NCBI RefSeq assembly: GCF_030380735.1
Contig: NZ_JAUDRZ010000001.1
Location: 124,001-188,000, forward strand
Reading direction: 5' to 3'
From: Rhizobium sp. S152
GTDB lineage: Bacteria; Pseudomonadota; Alphaproteobacteria; Rhizobiales; Rhizobiaceae
DNA length: 64,000 bases
A program made the position numbers and the translations under genes. The notes under the pieces were generated by a model that saw nothing but the letters and a program-made list of their open reading frames with translations, was not told the DNA's origin and did no database searches. Positions 50,131 through 61,459 of this stretch are shown here, one piece after another (the stretch's first letter is position 1; each line of letters starts with the position of its first letter).

Positions 50131-51547
50131 TGCGTGCCTTTCCGGTGTCTTTGGCGGTCCACCATGGTCGGGAATCGACCGGTTTACCGTCTTTTCGAAA
50201 TTCAATGTAAAGCGTTGGTCGGTTTGTTTCCAGCGCCAATGCAGTCGCGCTTGCCACTCTTTTTGCGCCCATCACGGCGAGCGGCTCACCGGCGAAAACA
50301 AACTTGCCTTGGCGGGTGCTAATGGTCTCCATTCCCGAGAGAACGAGATGATATCCATCCCCGGTATCAAGAATGATCATCTGTCCATAACTACGGAAAG
50401 CGCCGGCATAGACCACATGCCCGTCCGCCGGCGCGGTAACCACTGTTTCCGGATTGGTGGCAAGCGTCATTCCCATGGCCTCGTGCCCGGTTCCATCGGC
50501 ATCGCCGAACTGGCGAAGCACATCGCCTGCCACTGGCAACTCGAGCTTCGCCTTCAAATCTCCGAACGGATATGCGGGGGCAATGCGGTTTTTATCAGGC
50601 ACGCCACTCTCGGCTAGGGCCCTGGCCTGGGCTCGCTGCTCGTCGGTCAGAAGCTTGCGGTTTTCCTCGGCCTGACGGGCTGCGGCAGCCGCGTTGCGCA
50701 CCGATGAAATTTCTGTTTCCATCGAGGCGACAAGGCTTTCCAGGCTCGTCGCCTTACTGGCGAGTTCCTCGGAACGCTTTCTTTCGGTTTCGAGCTCTGC
50801 GTTATTGCTCTGGCTGAGCTTTTCGTTCTCCGCGAGCAGCAGGTTCATCCGCCGCTCTTCTTCGAGACTGTTCGTTACCGTCGTCGTCAGGCTACTTTTC
50901 TCCGCAGCGCTTGCGGCCTGAAGAGCGGAAAGGTTGGCGAGATCGGCCGCGAGCTTGTCGGTCTCCTTGCGAATGCCCGGCACCACGGCACCAAGCAGGA
51001 TGGCGCTGCGGACGGAGCCAAGCGCATCATCCGGCGTCACGAGCAGGGCAGGCGGTGGATTACGCCCCATGCGCTGCAGGGCAGCCAGAACTTCGGCCAG
51101 CAGGCCGCGTCGCTCGTGCAGCGACCGGCGGGCGGCATCTTCCTTGACGCCGAGTTCCGCCAGCTTCTTTTCGCCGTCGAGTATCTGCTTTTCCAGCGAT
51201 TTCCGGCGGGCGGCGGAATCGATCAGCGCCTGCCGGATGCTGCTGGTATCCTTCTGCACGTCGGCGATGCTTTTCTCAAGTTCGGCCATCTTGTCGGAGG
51301 ACAGGTTGATCGTCTTCGACAGCGTTTCCAGTTCCAGCCGCGTCTCGTCACGCTTCCTGGCCAGATCGGCTGCAGGATCGGGTGGCTGCTGCTCGGCGAC
51401 CCCGGGCGTCGCAACCGGTGCCGGCGCATCCTGCGCGAAGGCCTCAGGTCCGACGATGCGACCGGATAAGCCGAGAACGCACGCGCCAACACCCAACGCC
51501 ACGACGGGCGGGATCACGTATCGACGCTTGAACGCTGTGCTCGGCAT
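50120..51547 (-). CDS. envC: EnvC-like murein hydrolase activator (LytM/M23 domain)
   Basis: A 475-residue secreted protein: signal peptide (about 1-32, ending AFAQ), a long coiled coil (about 50-330, rich in E, K, A and S) and a C-terminal LytM domain. The LytM zinc ligands of active M23 peptidases are incomplete (GHEAMGMTLA in place of GxxHxGxD-type; no HxH), as in E. coli EnvC, which activates amidases instead of cutting murein. It probably recruits and activates division amidases. The start at 51547 gives the signal peptide; TTG at 51568 is an alternative. It lies upstream of ctpA with overlap. Confidence 0.88.
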   Translation of the reverse strand: MPSTAFKRRYVIPPVVALGVGACVLGLSGRIVGPEAFAQDAPAPVATPGVAEQQPPDPAADLARKRDETRLELETLSKTINLSSDKMAELEKSIADVQKDTSSIRQALIDSAARRKSLEKQILDGEKKLAELGVKEDAARRSLHERRGLLAEVLAALQRMGRNPPPALLVTPDDALGSVRSAILLGAVVPGIRKETDKLAADLANLSALQAASAAEKSSLTTTVTNSLEEERRMNLLLAENEKLSQSNNAELETERKRSEELASKATSLESLVASMETEISSVRNAAAAARQAEENRKLLTDEQRAQARALAESGVPDKNRIAPAYPFGDLKAKLELPVAGDVLRQFGDADGTGHEAMGMTLATNPETVVTAPADGHVVYAGAFRSYGQMIILDTGDGYHLVLSGMETISTRQGKFVFAGEPLAVMGAKRVASATALALETNRPTLYIEFRKDGKPVDSRPWWTAKDTGKARNDS

Positions 51548-51679
51548 GCCGTCCGAAAGTCCTCTCAAATCGCGCGAAGATTAAGCTGATTTGACATGCT
51601 TTTCCAGAAGCATTGCGGGATCGCGCCCACACGCGCAAGGCAAGTCTGCGTGAACGGCCCAACCCGAAACAAGATGGCA

Positions 51680-52162
51680 TCAAACACGGTGATAGGGGTG
51701 GCCGGAAAGAATAGTGACGGCGCGATAGAGCTGTTCGGCGATCAGCGTTCGCACCAGCTGGTGCGGCCACGTCATCTTGCCCAGGCAAATCGTGGCGTCC
51801 GCGCGATCATAAAGCGTCGGATCCAGTCCGTCCGCGCCGCCGATCGCAATCGTCAGGTCACGCTTGCCCTGATCGCGATAGTTTCCAAGAAGGGTGGCGA
51901 AGGCCTCACTGTCGAGCGCCTTGCCGCGCTCGTCGAGCAGGATGAGAATACTTCCCTCGGCGAGAGACTTTTGCAGCATAGCCGCTTCATCGCGTTTGCG
52001 GGTCTCGCCGTTCGAAGCACGGCTTTCCGCCACCTCGGCAACGCGGGTGAATTCAAGCCCGACGGCCGGGCCGGCCTTGGCGAAGCGGTCGAAATAGCGC
52101 GCCGCAAGATCCTTCTCGGGGCCGGATTTCAACCGCCCCACGGCAAAAAGACCAATGCGCAT
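51680..52162 (-). CDS. rlmH: 23S rRNA (pseudouridine-1915-N3) methyltransferase
   Basis: A SPOUT-family methyltransferase that methylates pseudouridine 1915 in helix 69 of 23S rRNA. The 160 residues carry the knot motifs ILILLDERGKALDSE, FAIGGADGLD-like IAIGGADGLDPTLYDRA and KMTWPHQLVRTLIAEQLYRA, ending in the diagnostic GHPYHRV. GGGAG precedes the ATG. It follows rsfS on the same strand (114-base gap) and precedes envC, the order conserved in many alphaproteobacteria. Confidence 0.96.
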   Translation of the reverse strand: MRIGLFAVGRLKSGPEKDLAARYFDRFAKAGPAVGLEFTRVAEVAESRASNGETRKRDEAAMLQKSLAEGSILILLDERGKALDSEAFATLLGNYRDQGKRDLTIAIGGADGLDPTLYDRADATICLGKMTWPHQLVRTLIAEQLYRAVTILSGHPYHRV

Positions 52163-52276
52163 CCGTCCGCTCCCGCCATCGATTCCGTTGACACAGCCGC
52201 AGCTGCGAGCGGAGCATCAGCTCCGGCTCATCGGGCCGCCGTGTATCAGTCGCCGGTCAAAGCGTCCAGACGGGTG

Positions 52277-52726
52277 TCAGTGCAGCGTTTCGTCCAGATC
52301 CGGAGCCGCCCACATCTTTTCGATGTTGTAGAACTCGCGAATTTCAGGACGGAAGACATGCACGATGACATCGCCGGTATCGATGAGGATCCAATCACCG
52401 GCATCCTTGCCCTCCACACGGGCGGAGCCGAAACCCTCGTCCTTCAGGTCGGTGAGCAGATGGTCGGCAATCGCCATGACATGCCTGCTCGAACGGCCGG
52501 AGACGACTACCATGAAGTCGCCGAGCGCCGATTTTCCGGCAATGTCGATGGAAACGATATCTTCAGCTTTGGAGTCCTCGAGGCTGACGAGGACGGCGTG
52601 CAAGGCGCGGGCAGCGGCATCGTCGCCACGTTCCGGGCTCTTCGGGACAACAACGGCAGGCGTTCTTCCCTTGGCGTGTACTGTTGTCAGTGCTTTCCCT
52701 TTCTCGGAATGACAAACTATGCACAT
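52277..52726 (-). CDS. rsfS: Ribosomal silencing factor RsfS
   Basis: Binds ribosomal protein L14 and blocks 50S/30S joining in stationary phase or starvation. The core DUF143 domain starts near residue 38 (LVSLEDSKAEDIVSIDIAGKS), with DFMVVVSGRSSRHVMAIADHL, DWILIDTGDVIVHVF and YYNIEKMW-like FYNIEKMWAAPDLD all conserved. The N-terminal extension is basic. Start is uncertain: ATG at 52726 gives 149 residues with only a weak ribosome site, while AAAGGG ahead of a CTG about 36 bases further in may be the real signal. A GATCCGG/CCGGATC hairpin lies just upstream. Confidence 0.92.
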   Translation of the reverse strand: MCIVCHSEKGKALTTVHAKGRTPAVVVPKSPERGDDAAARALHAVLVSLEDSKAEDIVSIDIAGKSALGDFMVVVSGRSSRHVMAIADHLLTDLKDEGFGSARVEGKDAGDWILIDTGDVIVHVFRPEIREFYNIEKMWAAPDLDETLH

Positions 52727-52927
52727 CACTGATCCGGCGAACCGGATCGTGATTAAGATAGGCACCGAATCATCAACGTTTCAAGACGCTGCCGATCACA
52801 AAGCATGAATGCCGTATTTGGGCGGAGAACAGGCATTGCCGGTGCGACTCCGCGGGTGCGGGCTGTGTACAGCCGATCCGCCGGTGCGTAAAGTGTCGGC
52901 GCCATCCAGAAGTCCGAAGAGCCGCCC

Positions 52928-53305
52928 ATGAAGACCGCCGCAGACAAAAGCCTGTCACCCATTTTGAGAATCGACTTCCCGCACGACAACCGTCTTGGCC
53001 GTGGCAAGATGGAACTGCTGGAGCATATCAGGGAAACCGGCTCGATCTCCGCTGCCGGCCGCGCCATGGACATGTCCTATCGCCGTGCATGGCTGCTGGT
53101 CAGCGACATGAACGCCATGTTCAAGGAACCCGTCGTCTCCTCCCAGCGCGGCGGCCAGAAAGGCGGCGGCGCCGCTGTCACGCCGTTCGGCGAGGATCTG
53201 CTCGCCCGTTTCAGGCATATGGAGCAGACACTACGGGTCGCGCTCGCGGAGGATCTGACATGGCTGCGGGCCAATCAGTCGCCCGACGGAAACGGCAAAG
53301 ACTGA
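52928..53305 (+). CDS. ModE-type winged-helix regulator lacking the molybdate-binding domain
   Basis: A 125-residue DNA-binding protein matching the N-terminal half of ModE: RLGRGKMELLEHIRETGSISAAGRAMDMSYRRAWLLVSDMN is the characteristic helix-turn-helix region (about 22-62), followed by the GGGAAVTPFGEDLLARF wing. The C-terminal Mop (molybdate-binding) pair found in full ModE is missing, so direct Mo sensing is unlikely. It abuts modC tail to tail (stop at 53305, modC end at 53306), and a ModE-like operator lies before modA. The context makes it the local regulator of molybdate uptake. Confidence 0.85.
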   Translation: MKTAADKSLSPILRIDFPHDNRLGRGKMELLEHIRETGSISAAGRAMDMSYRRAWLLVSDMNAMFKEPVVSSQRGGQKGGGAAVTPFGEDLLARFRHMEQTLRVALAEDLTWLRANQSPDGNGKD

Positions 53306-54373
53306 TTACTGCTCGAGCGCCACCGTCTTGATGACGGCGAAGACGGGCATGCCGGCAACCAGCGCCAACCGCTCGGCAGAGAAGGCCGTGATCCGCGCGG
53401 AAATCGTATCGCCGCCGCAATCGACTCTGACATCGACGGTCGCATCGCCCGCCGGCGTCAGCTCGAGAATTATGCCCTCCAGCACATTGAGAGCACTCAA
53501 TCCTTCCGGCCTTTTGGTCGCCAGCATGACATCGCGCGAGGGAATGCGCACGCGCACCGGCGCTCCCGGGAGTGCCACCGCGCCAGGGAGAAGCAGGCTG
53601 TCTCTCTTCAAGGCAATCGTCGTCAACCCCAAGCGATCATCGACGCTTTCCACCCGCCCCGTCAGCACTGCCCCGGCTTCGCGGCGATCCAGCGCGGCGA
53701 GCGGATGGCTGAGCACATCGGTGGCCGCGCCGATCGCTTCGACCTTGCCGTCGCGCATGACGACGACCTGATCGGCCAGGCGCACGACCTCGGCGATGGA
53801 GTGGCTGACATAGACGATCGGAATATCCATCTCGTCGCGCAGCCGTTCCAAATAGGGCATCACCTCGGCCTTGCGCGCATCATCAAGCGCCGCCAGCGGT
53901 TCGTCCATCAACAGCAGCCTTGGGGATGACAGCAGCGCCCGCCCAATCGCCACACGCTGCTTTTCGCCGCCGGAGAGACGGTGCGGTTTGCGCTCCAGAA
54001 GGGCCTCGATGCCGAGCAGACCAACGATCCGGTCCAGACTTTCGGTCGCACTGCCGCGGGGAGCGAACCACCGCCCGTAGGAGAGGTTCTGGCGGACGCT
54101 CAGGTGCGGAAACAGCCGCGCTTCCTGGAAGACATAACCGAAGCGCCGGCGGTGCTTAGCCACGATGGTTCGCTTTGTAGTGTCGGTCAGCACCTCACCA
54201 TCAAGCACCACGCGTCCTTCGTCGGGTTTCGTCAGACCGGCAATGATCCTGATCATCGACGTCTTCCCAGATCCCGAGCGCCCGAACAGCGCGGTGATGC
54301 CGCGCTCCGAGGTAAAGGCGGCATCGAGCGAAAACGCCCCGAGCTTGTGCTTTACAAAGACATCGAGCGTCAT
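53306..54373 (-). CDS. modC: Molybdate ABC transporter ATP-binding protein
   Basis: ATPase of the high-affinity molybdate importer. The 355 residues have Walker [10 protein letters not shown] (about 31-39), Q-loop [13 protein letters not shown] (the FPHLSV segment is typical of ModC), signature [16 protein letters not shown], Walker [13 protein letters not shown] and the switch histidine in YVSHS. The C-terminal part (about 290-352) is a Mop/TOBE domain that binds molybdate. Its ATG overlaps the modB stop by ATGA. It is the last gene of modABC. Confidence 0.96.
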   Translation of the reverse strand: MTLDVFVKHKLGAFSLDAAFTSERGITALFGRSGSGKTSMIRIIAGLTKPDEGRVVLDGEVLTDTTKRTIVAKHRRRFGYVFQEARLFPHLSVRQNLSYGRWFAPRGSATESLDRIVGLLGIEALLERKPHRLSGGEKQRVAIGRALLSSPRLLLMDEPLAALDDARKAEVMPYLERLRDEMDIPIVYVSHSIAEVVRLADQVVVMRDGKVEAIGAATDVLSHPLAALDRREAGAVLTGRVESVDDRLGLTTIALKRDSLLLPGAVALPGAPVRVRIPSRDVMLATKRPEGLSALNVLEGIILELTPAGDATVDVRVDCGGDTISARITAFSAERLALVAGMPVFAVIKTVALEQ

Positions 54374-55098
54374 TCAGGCTCGATCCTTCGGCCAACGACG
54401 CGTGACATGAACTCCGAGGCCAGGAGAGCCGCCATGGAGATCGCGACCGCGACCAGCGTCAGTCGCAGAGCGCCGGCATCGCCACCAGGAACCTGGGTGA
54501 AGGAATAGATCGCCGCCGACAGGGTCTGTGTCTCCCCGGGAATATTGGAAACAAAGGTAATCGTCGCACCGAACTCGCCCATGGCCTTGGCGAAAGCGAG
54601 GATCATCCCGGCGATGATGCCCGGCAGGGCGAGAGGCAGCGTAATAGTCAAAAAAACCCAAAGAGGCGCCGCGCCGAGCGTTCCCGCCGCTTCCTCGAGC
54701 TTCCGATCGATCGCCTCGATCGACAGGCGGATGCTGCGCACCATCAGCGGAAATGCCATGACCGCGCAGGCGAGCGCCGCGCCGGTCCAGCGAAACGAAA
54801 AGACGATCCCGAAATACTGGTCAAGAAAGGCGCCGATCGGCCCGCGGCGACCAAATAGAACCAGCAGAATAAAGCCTGTCACGACAGGCGGCAGGATCAG
54901 CGGCAGGTGAACGATGCCATTCAGAACGGACTTGCCCCAGAAGCGTCCACGAGCCAGCAAAAAGGCGACCGCAATCCCGAACGGGAGGCTAGCCAGCATC
55001 GCCACAACGGAAACACGCAGACTGAGCAGAATTGCCGTCCATTCGTCGCTGCTCAGGCCAAGTGCATCCAAGCCCATCATCCCCACATGTAAAAGCAT
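54370..55098 (-). CDS. modB: Molybdate ABC transporter permease
   Basis: Inner-membrane channel subunit of the molybdate importer, 242 residues with about five to six spans. [25 protein letters not shown] is the recognisable ModB/CysT stretch, and [26 protein letters not shown] is the EAA loop that docks with Mod[24 protein letters not shown] is also highly typical. The start could be 55098 or the ATG pair near 55080. It lies 43 bases after modA and overlaps modC. Confidence 0.96.
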   Translation of the reverse strand: MLLHVGMMGLDALGLSSDEWTAILLSLRVSVVAMLASLPFGIAVAFLLARGRFWGKSVLNGIVHLPLILPPVVTGFILLVLFGRRGPIGAFLDQYFGIVFSFRWTGAALACAVMAFPLMVRSIRLSIEAIDRKLEEAAGTLGAAPLWVFLTITLPLALPGIIAGMILAFAKAMGEFGATITFVSNIPGETQTLSAAIYSFTQVPGGDAGALRLTLVAVAISMAALLASEFMSRVVGRRIEPE

Positions 55099-55141
55099 CC
55101 CCGACCGGCACCACGCTAGGATGCCGGCCGGGAAAGCGCAA

Positions 55142-55927
55142 TCATTTCAGAACGGTGAAGCCCTGCTCGGTGAAGAAATGCGCGGCCTTTTCCGATTTCA
55201 GGAATTCGAGATAGCCCGCGGCATCGGGGTTCTTGCTCTCGGCAAGGATAGCGATCGGGTAGATGATCGGCGCATGCGATTCAGCCGGGAAGGTGCCGAC
55301 GATCGCGACGCCGGGGTCGGCCGTCACGTCGGTCTGGTAGACGATGCCGTAGGGCGCCTCGCCGCGCGAGACGAGCGCGAGCGCCGCGCGAACACTTTCC
55401 GCACCGGCAACCTTGGATTCGACCGAGGACCAGACGCCAAGCTTTTCCAGCGCGGCCTTGCCGTATTTGCCCGCGGGCACCGACTTGACTTCGCCCATCG
55501 CCAGCTTCCCATCGCCGAGCAGGCCGGCGAGATCGAAGTCCTGCTTGATATCGACGGGCTTTGCCTTGTCCTTGGCGGCAACGAGCACGATGCGATTTCC
55601 GAGAAGATTGGAGCGCGTATCGGCCTTGATCAGGTCCTTCTTGGCGACGTAGTCCATCCAGTCGAGATCCGCCGAGATGAACACATCGGCCGGTGCGCCG
55701 CCTTCTATCTGCTTGGCAAGCGCCGAACTCGCCGCGTAAGAGGCGGTGGCTTCCTTACCGCTTTCCTTGGCCCAAGCCGCATTGGCGGAATCAAGCGCAT
55801 TCTTCAAGCTGGCGGCGGCGAAGATTGTGACCTTTTCCGCAGCCATGGCAGGCAGTGCAGCCGTGCCCAGAAACGCGACCGATACGGCCGCAGCCGCGAA
55901 CTTCACCCAGTGACGACGATTGATCAT
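55142..55927 (-). CDS. modA: Molybdate-binding periplasmic protein
   Basis: Periplasmic molybdate/tungstate receptor. The 261 residues start with a signal peptide (about 1-29, cut after AMA). The mature N-terminus VTIFAAASLKNALDSANAAW contains the oxyanion-binding AAASL, and ADVFISADLDWMDY and RGEAPYGIVYQTD complete the ModA pattern. It is the first gene of modABC, with a ModE-like dyad beginning 18 bases upstream of the start. The locus feeds molybdenum cofactor enzymes such as nitrate reductase and, in nodules, nitrogenase. Confidence 0.96.
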   Translation of the reverse strand: MINRRHWVKFAAAAVSVAFLGTAALPAMAAEKVTIFAAASLKNALDSANAAWAKESGKEATASYAASSALAKQIEGGAPADVFISADLDWMDYVAKKDLIKADTRSNLLGNRIVLVAAKDKAKPVDIKQDFDLAGLLGDGKLAMGEVKSVPAGKYGKAALEKLGVWSSVESKVAGAESVRAALALVSRGEAPYGIVYQTDVTADPGVAIVGTFPAESHAPIIYPIAILAESKNPDAAGYLEFLKSEKAAHFFTEQGFTVLK

Positions 55928-55944
55928 ACCTCAGTCCCCATTTT

Positions 55945-55968
55945 CGAAATATTCTCAGAAATATAACG
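55945..55968. promoter_or_regulatory. Candidate ModE operator ahead of modA
   Basis: CGAAATATT (55945-55953) and AATATAACG (55960-55968) form a 9-6-9 imperfect dyad with the CG-W-W-ATAT half-sites and 6-base spacing typical of ModE operators. It overlaps the likely modA promoter. Confidence 0.65.
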
Positions 55969-56185
55969 TGATCGTCGACTTGGCCAGCGATATGTTCAAC
56001 GAAATACAACACAACCGAAACCGCTTGCGCGCCGTTCACATAGTTGTGAATAGGGGAGCGCGAGAGGTCGAAATGCCAACAGAACGAGCAGATTAGCCTG
56101 ACTGGTGCGGCCACCATGCACCGAGCGCATTGCTGCAATGCAGCACAACGGGTTTCTCCTCGCCGAATCTGTGGTACAACATCTT

Positions 56186-56302
56186 CATCGAACGACGATC
56201 TCCTCCTCCCAAAGTCGTTCGATATGGATCGGCAACACTCCTCCTCCCAGTTGTCGATCAAGTTTAGAAAGCCCGACGGATCCTCCCCCGTCGGGCTTTT
56301 GC
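56186..56302 (+). ncRNA. Small RNA with three CCUCCUCCC-type loops (alpha-r14/NfeR1-like)
   Basis: Three consecutive hairpins end in a terminator. Hairpin 1 (56188-56222, 9-bp stem) and hairpin 2 (56227-56259, 10-bp stem) each expose CCTCCTCCC in the loop (56202-56210 and 56240-56248). Hairpin 3 (56271-56296) has CCTCCCC in its loop and is followed by TTTTGCTTT. Anti-Shine-Dalgarno loops of this kind define the alpha-r14 family, represented by NfeR1 of Sinorhizobium, which is about this long and acts by base-pairing with mRNA ribosome-binding sites. The 5' end is estimated, not known. It runs toward the convergent nadD gene. Confidence 0.8.
56269..56302 (+). terminator. Terminator of the small RNA
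   Basis: GCCCGACGG and CCGTCGGGC form a 9-bp stem, extended by A-T pairs and followed by TTTTGCTTT. It is the third hairpin of the sRNA. It ends 21 bases before the nadD stop codon on the other strand. Confidence 0.88.
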
Positions 56303-56322
56303 TTTATGAACAATCAGCAAGT

Positions 56323-56952
56323 TTAGTTGGAAGCGACGTTTTTGGCGCGGATCGCGGTCGAGCTCAGACGGGATCTCGGCCCATGGATGAAAGTCCACGC
56401 CGGAGCCCGGCGTTTCCACAGAGCGCGGGAATCATCCTCGTCGACGCGCGCGAAATCGAAGGTCTTGGCCATCTTCGACGAGAGGAACGACAGGGTCGAA
56501 CCAGGACGGTCGATGACAGCAATCGGGAAAGTCCGCGCGATCTCCTGCCATTTCTGCCAGCGGTGAAACGTCTTCAGGCTGTCCGCGCCCATGATCCAGA
56601 TGAAATGCACATGCGGATTGCGAGCCTTGACGCGCGCCAGCGTATCGGCAGTGAAGCTCGTTTCGAAATTGCGTTCGAAAGCCGTGATCTTGATCGCCGG
56701 GTGCCTTGCCAGCCGCTCGCTCAGTGCAATGCGTTCGGCAAGCGGCAGCAGGTCCCGGCGCTCCTTGAGCGGATTGCCGGGGGTGACCATCCACCAGAGC
56801 TGGTCGAGCCCCAGCCGCTTGATAGCGATCTCGGCGACCAGCGCATGGCCCTGATGAGGCGGATTGAACGAGCCACCGAACAGACCGACGACCATCCCCC
56901 GCTCGGCATGCGGCATTCGAAGATAGAGTCGGTCGGTTTCGATATTGGTCAA
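56323..56952 (-). CDS. nadD: Nicotinate-nucleotide adenylyltransferase
   Basis: Adenylates nicotinate mononucleotide in NAD synthesis. GLFGGSFNPPHQGHALVAE (about 23-41) holds the HxGH-type nucleotide-binding motif, WWMVTPGNPLK is a NadD mark, and HGPRSRLSSTAIR near the C-terminus is the ISSTxIR motif. The protein is 209 residues from the TTG at 56952; ATG codons at 56916 and 56895 are alternatives, the last directly before VVGLFGGSF. It lies 1 base after the proA stop, so it belongs to the obgE-proB-proA-nadD operon. Confidence 0.95.
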   Translation of the reverse strand: MTNIETDRLYLRMPHAERGMVVGLFGGSFNPPHQGHALVAEIAIKRLGLDQLWWMVTPGNPLKERRDLLPLAERIALSERLARHPAIKITAFERNFETSFTADTLARVKARNPHVHFIWIMGADSLKTFHRWQKWQEIARTFPIAVIDRPGSTLSFLSSKMAKTFDFARVDEDDSRALWKRRAPAWTFIHGPRSRLSSTAIRAKNVASN

Positions 56953-56953
56953 A

Positions 56954-58229
56954 TCAGCGCCGGGTCTGCCCCGTACCGTGTACGCGGTAATTGAACGAGG
57001 TCAGTTGCTCCACGCCCACCGGGCCGCGCGCATGCATTTTGCCGGTTGCGATACCGATTTCCGCCCCCATGCCGAACTCCCCGCCATCGGCGAACTGGGT
57101 CGAGGCATTGTGGAGCAGGATGGCGGAGTCGAGTTCGTTGAAGAAGCGCGCCACCACGGCGGCATCCTCGGCGATGACAGCTTCGGTGTGATTGGAGGAA
57201 TACTTCTGAATATGCGCGATGGCTCCCGAGATGCCGTCCACGATGGCAACGGAAACGATGGCATCCAGATATTCCGTCGACCAGTCCTCTTCCGTCGCCG
57301 GTGTTGCCGAAGGCGCCACATTCAACACGGCGGCAGAGCCGCGAACCTCGCAGCCGGCGCCCGAGAGCGCGTCCAGAAGCGGCAAGAGATCGACTTCTGC
57401 GAGAGAACTATCGACAAGGATCGTCTCAACGGCGCCGCAAACGCCTGTACGGCGCATCTTGGCGTTGACGATGATATCACGCGCCATCGCAAGATCCGCC
57501 GAAGCGTCGATATAGATATGGCACAGTCCCTCGAGATGGGCAAAAACAGGCACCCGCGCCTCGTTCTGAACGCGCGCGACAAGGCTCTTGCCGCCGCGCG
57601 GAACGATGACATCGATGGCACCATCCAGTCCGCGCAGCATGGCGCCGACGGCAGCCCGGTCGGCGACCGGCACCAACTGGATCGCATGCTCGGGTAGGCC
57701 GGCAACCTTCAGCCCCTCGACAAGGCAATCGTGGATCGCCTGCGAAGACCGTCGCGAATCCGAACCGCAGCGCAGGATGACCGCGTTGCCCGCCTTGAGG
57801 CAAAGCGCACCCGCATCCGCCGTCACGTTCGGCCGGCTTTCAAAAATCACGCCGATGACGCCGAGCGGCGTGCGGACCCGCTCGATCTTAAGCCCGTTCG
57901 GACGATCCCATGCGGCGATCATCTCGCCGACGGGATCGGGCAGCGCCGCGATGGCGCGAATACCCTCGGCCATATCGATCACCCGCCCGTCGTTAAGTGT
58001 CAGACGGTCGATGAAGGAAGCGAGCATGTCCGTGCCGGAGACGTCGGCTAGATCTTTTGCATTTTCAGCGAGAATCCGGTCCTTGTTTGCAAGGATTGCG
58101 TCCGCCATGGCGTTCAGCGCTCGGTTCTTCGCATCGGTGGAGGCAAAGGCCAACGGTCGCGCAGCAGCCTTGGCCTTGCGGCCGATGTCGTTCATCAGCG
58201 CGTCAACATCAGGGCTCTGGGCAACGGTA

Positions 58230-58237
<8 letters not shown>
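56954..58237 (-). CDS. proA: Glutamate-5-semialdehyde dehydrogenase (gamma-glutamyl phosphate reductase)
   Basis: NADPH-dependent second step of proline synthesis, reducing gamma-glutamyl phosphate. The 427 residues match the family: [65 protein letters not shown] and the catalytic cysteine in [18 protein letters not shown] precedes the ATG. It overlaps proB by 8 bases upstream and is followed at once by nadD. ProB and ProA act as a complex, consistent with their coupling. Confidence 0.97.
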
Positions 58238-60531
<2,294 letters not shown>

Positions 60532-60548
60532 TCAGCCGGAGGTCAAAG

Positions 60549-61418
60549 ATTATCGTTAGGTTTGCGAGCTATAACATACAGTACGGCTTCGGTCTCGACG
60601 GGTTCTACGATCTCGCACGAATCGCCGACAGTGTGCGAAGCGCCGACGTGATCGCGTTGCAGGAGGTGACGCGCGGCTTCTCCAAAAACCGCCATGCGGA
60701 CATGGTGGCCGACCTCGCGGCCCTGTTCCCCGACTATTTCTGGGTGTATGGACCCGCCTGCGATCTGCACGTGGACAGGATGGGCGATGCACCGGCACCA
60801 CGCAACACCCGCATGCAGTTCGGCAATATGATCCTGTCGCGCTGGCCGATCCTGTCGACCAGAACCCTGCTCCTGCCGCGCAGCCGCACCATCTCCAAGC
60901 TCAACCTGCAGCGCGGCGCGACCGAGGCGGTGATCGATGTTCCCGGCGGCGCGCTTCGTGTCTACTCCGTCCACCTCGACCATGTTTCCAACGACGAGCG
61001 TATCCGGCAACTCGCCTATCTGAACGACCGCATCAACGCCTTCACGCATGAAGGCGGATCGGTCACCGGAGCCACGGAGTTCGGCATCGAAGACCTGCCG
61101 CTGCCGGAAGACTATGTCGTCATGGGCGATTTCAACATGCTGCCGGAATCGCCCGAATATTGCAGCTTCGCCGGCGCCAGCGACGGCTACTACGGCCGCA
61201 CCGCACGGATCGGCACCCCGATCGACGCGCTTGCGGCGCTGATGGCTTACGCCCCTGATAGCTATAGCTGGATGGATCCCGTGGATCCCGGCAAACGCAT
61301 GCATCTCGATTACATCTTTGTCAGTTGTGGCCTCGAGCGCCGGCTGAAATCCGCAAGCGTCGATACCACAGCAATGGGATCCGACCATTTTCCCGTCTGG
61401 CTTGAAATCGACGGTTGA
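60549..61418 (+). CDS. Endonuclease/exonuclease/phosphatase-family protein with a non-ATG start
   Basis: A 289-residue protein of the DNase I-like (EEP) fold. The metal and catalytic residues are seen in FASYNIQYG (Asn near residue 9), ALQEV (Glu39), the VHLDHVSNDERIRQL segment, YVVMGDFNMLPES and the closing GSDHFPVWLEI. No ATG, GTG or TTG lies at the right place. GGAGG at 60538-60542 is followed after 6 bases by ATT (60549), then ATC and GTT, in frame with FASYN. The only upstream standard start, TTG at 60450, lies within obgE and adds 33 unlikely residues. I therefore infer an ATT or ATC start. Substrate unknown. Confidence 0.75.
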   Translation: MIVRFASYNIQYGFGLDGFYDLARIADSVRSADVIALQEVTRGFSKNRHADMVADLAALFPDYFWVYGPACDLHVDRMGDAPAPRNTRMQFGNMILSRWPILSTRTLLLPRSRTISKLNLQRGATEAVIDVPGGALRVYSVHLDHVSNDERIRQLAYLNDRINAFTHEGGSVTGATEFGIEDLPLPEDYVVMGDFNMLPESPEYCSFAGASDGYYGRTARIGTPIDALAALMAYAPDSYSWMDPVDPGKRMHLDYIFVSCGLERRLKSASVDTTAMGSDHFPVWLEIDG

Positions 61419-61459
61419 GAAAAGCGCCCCCAGCAAAAGCCGGAGACGCTCTTGTTTCG

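Noticed and set aside
48973..50322. 449-residue plus-strand frame
   Set aside because: Antisense to ctpA and the end of envC; arginine/aspartate-rich shadow composition.
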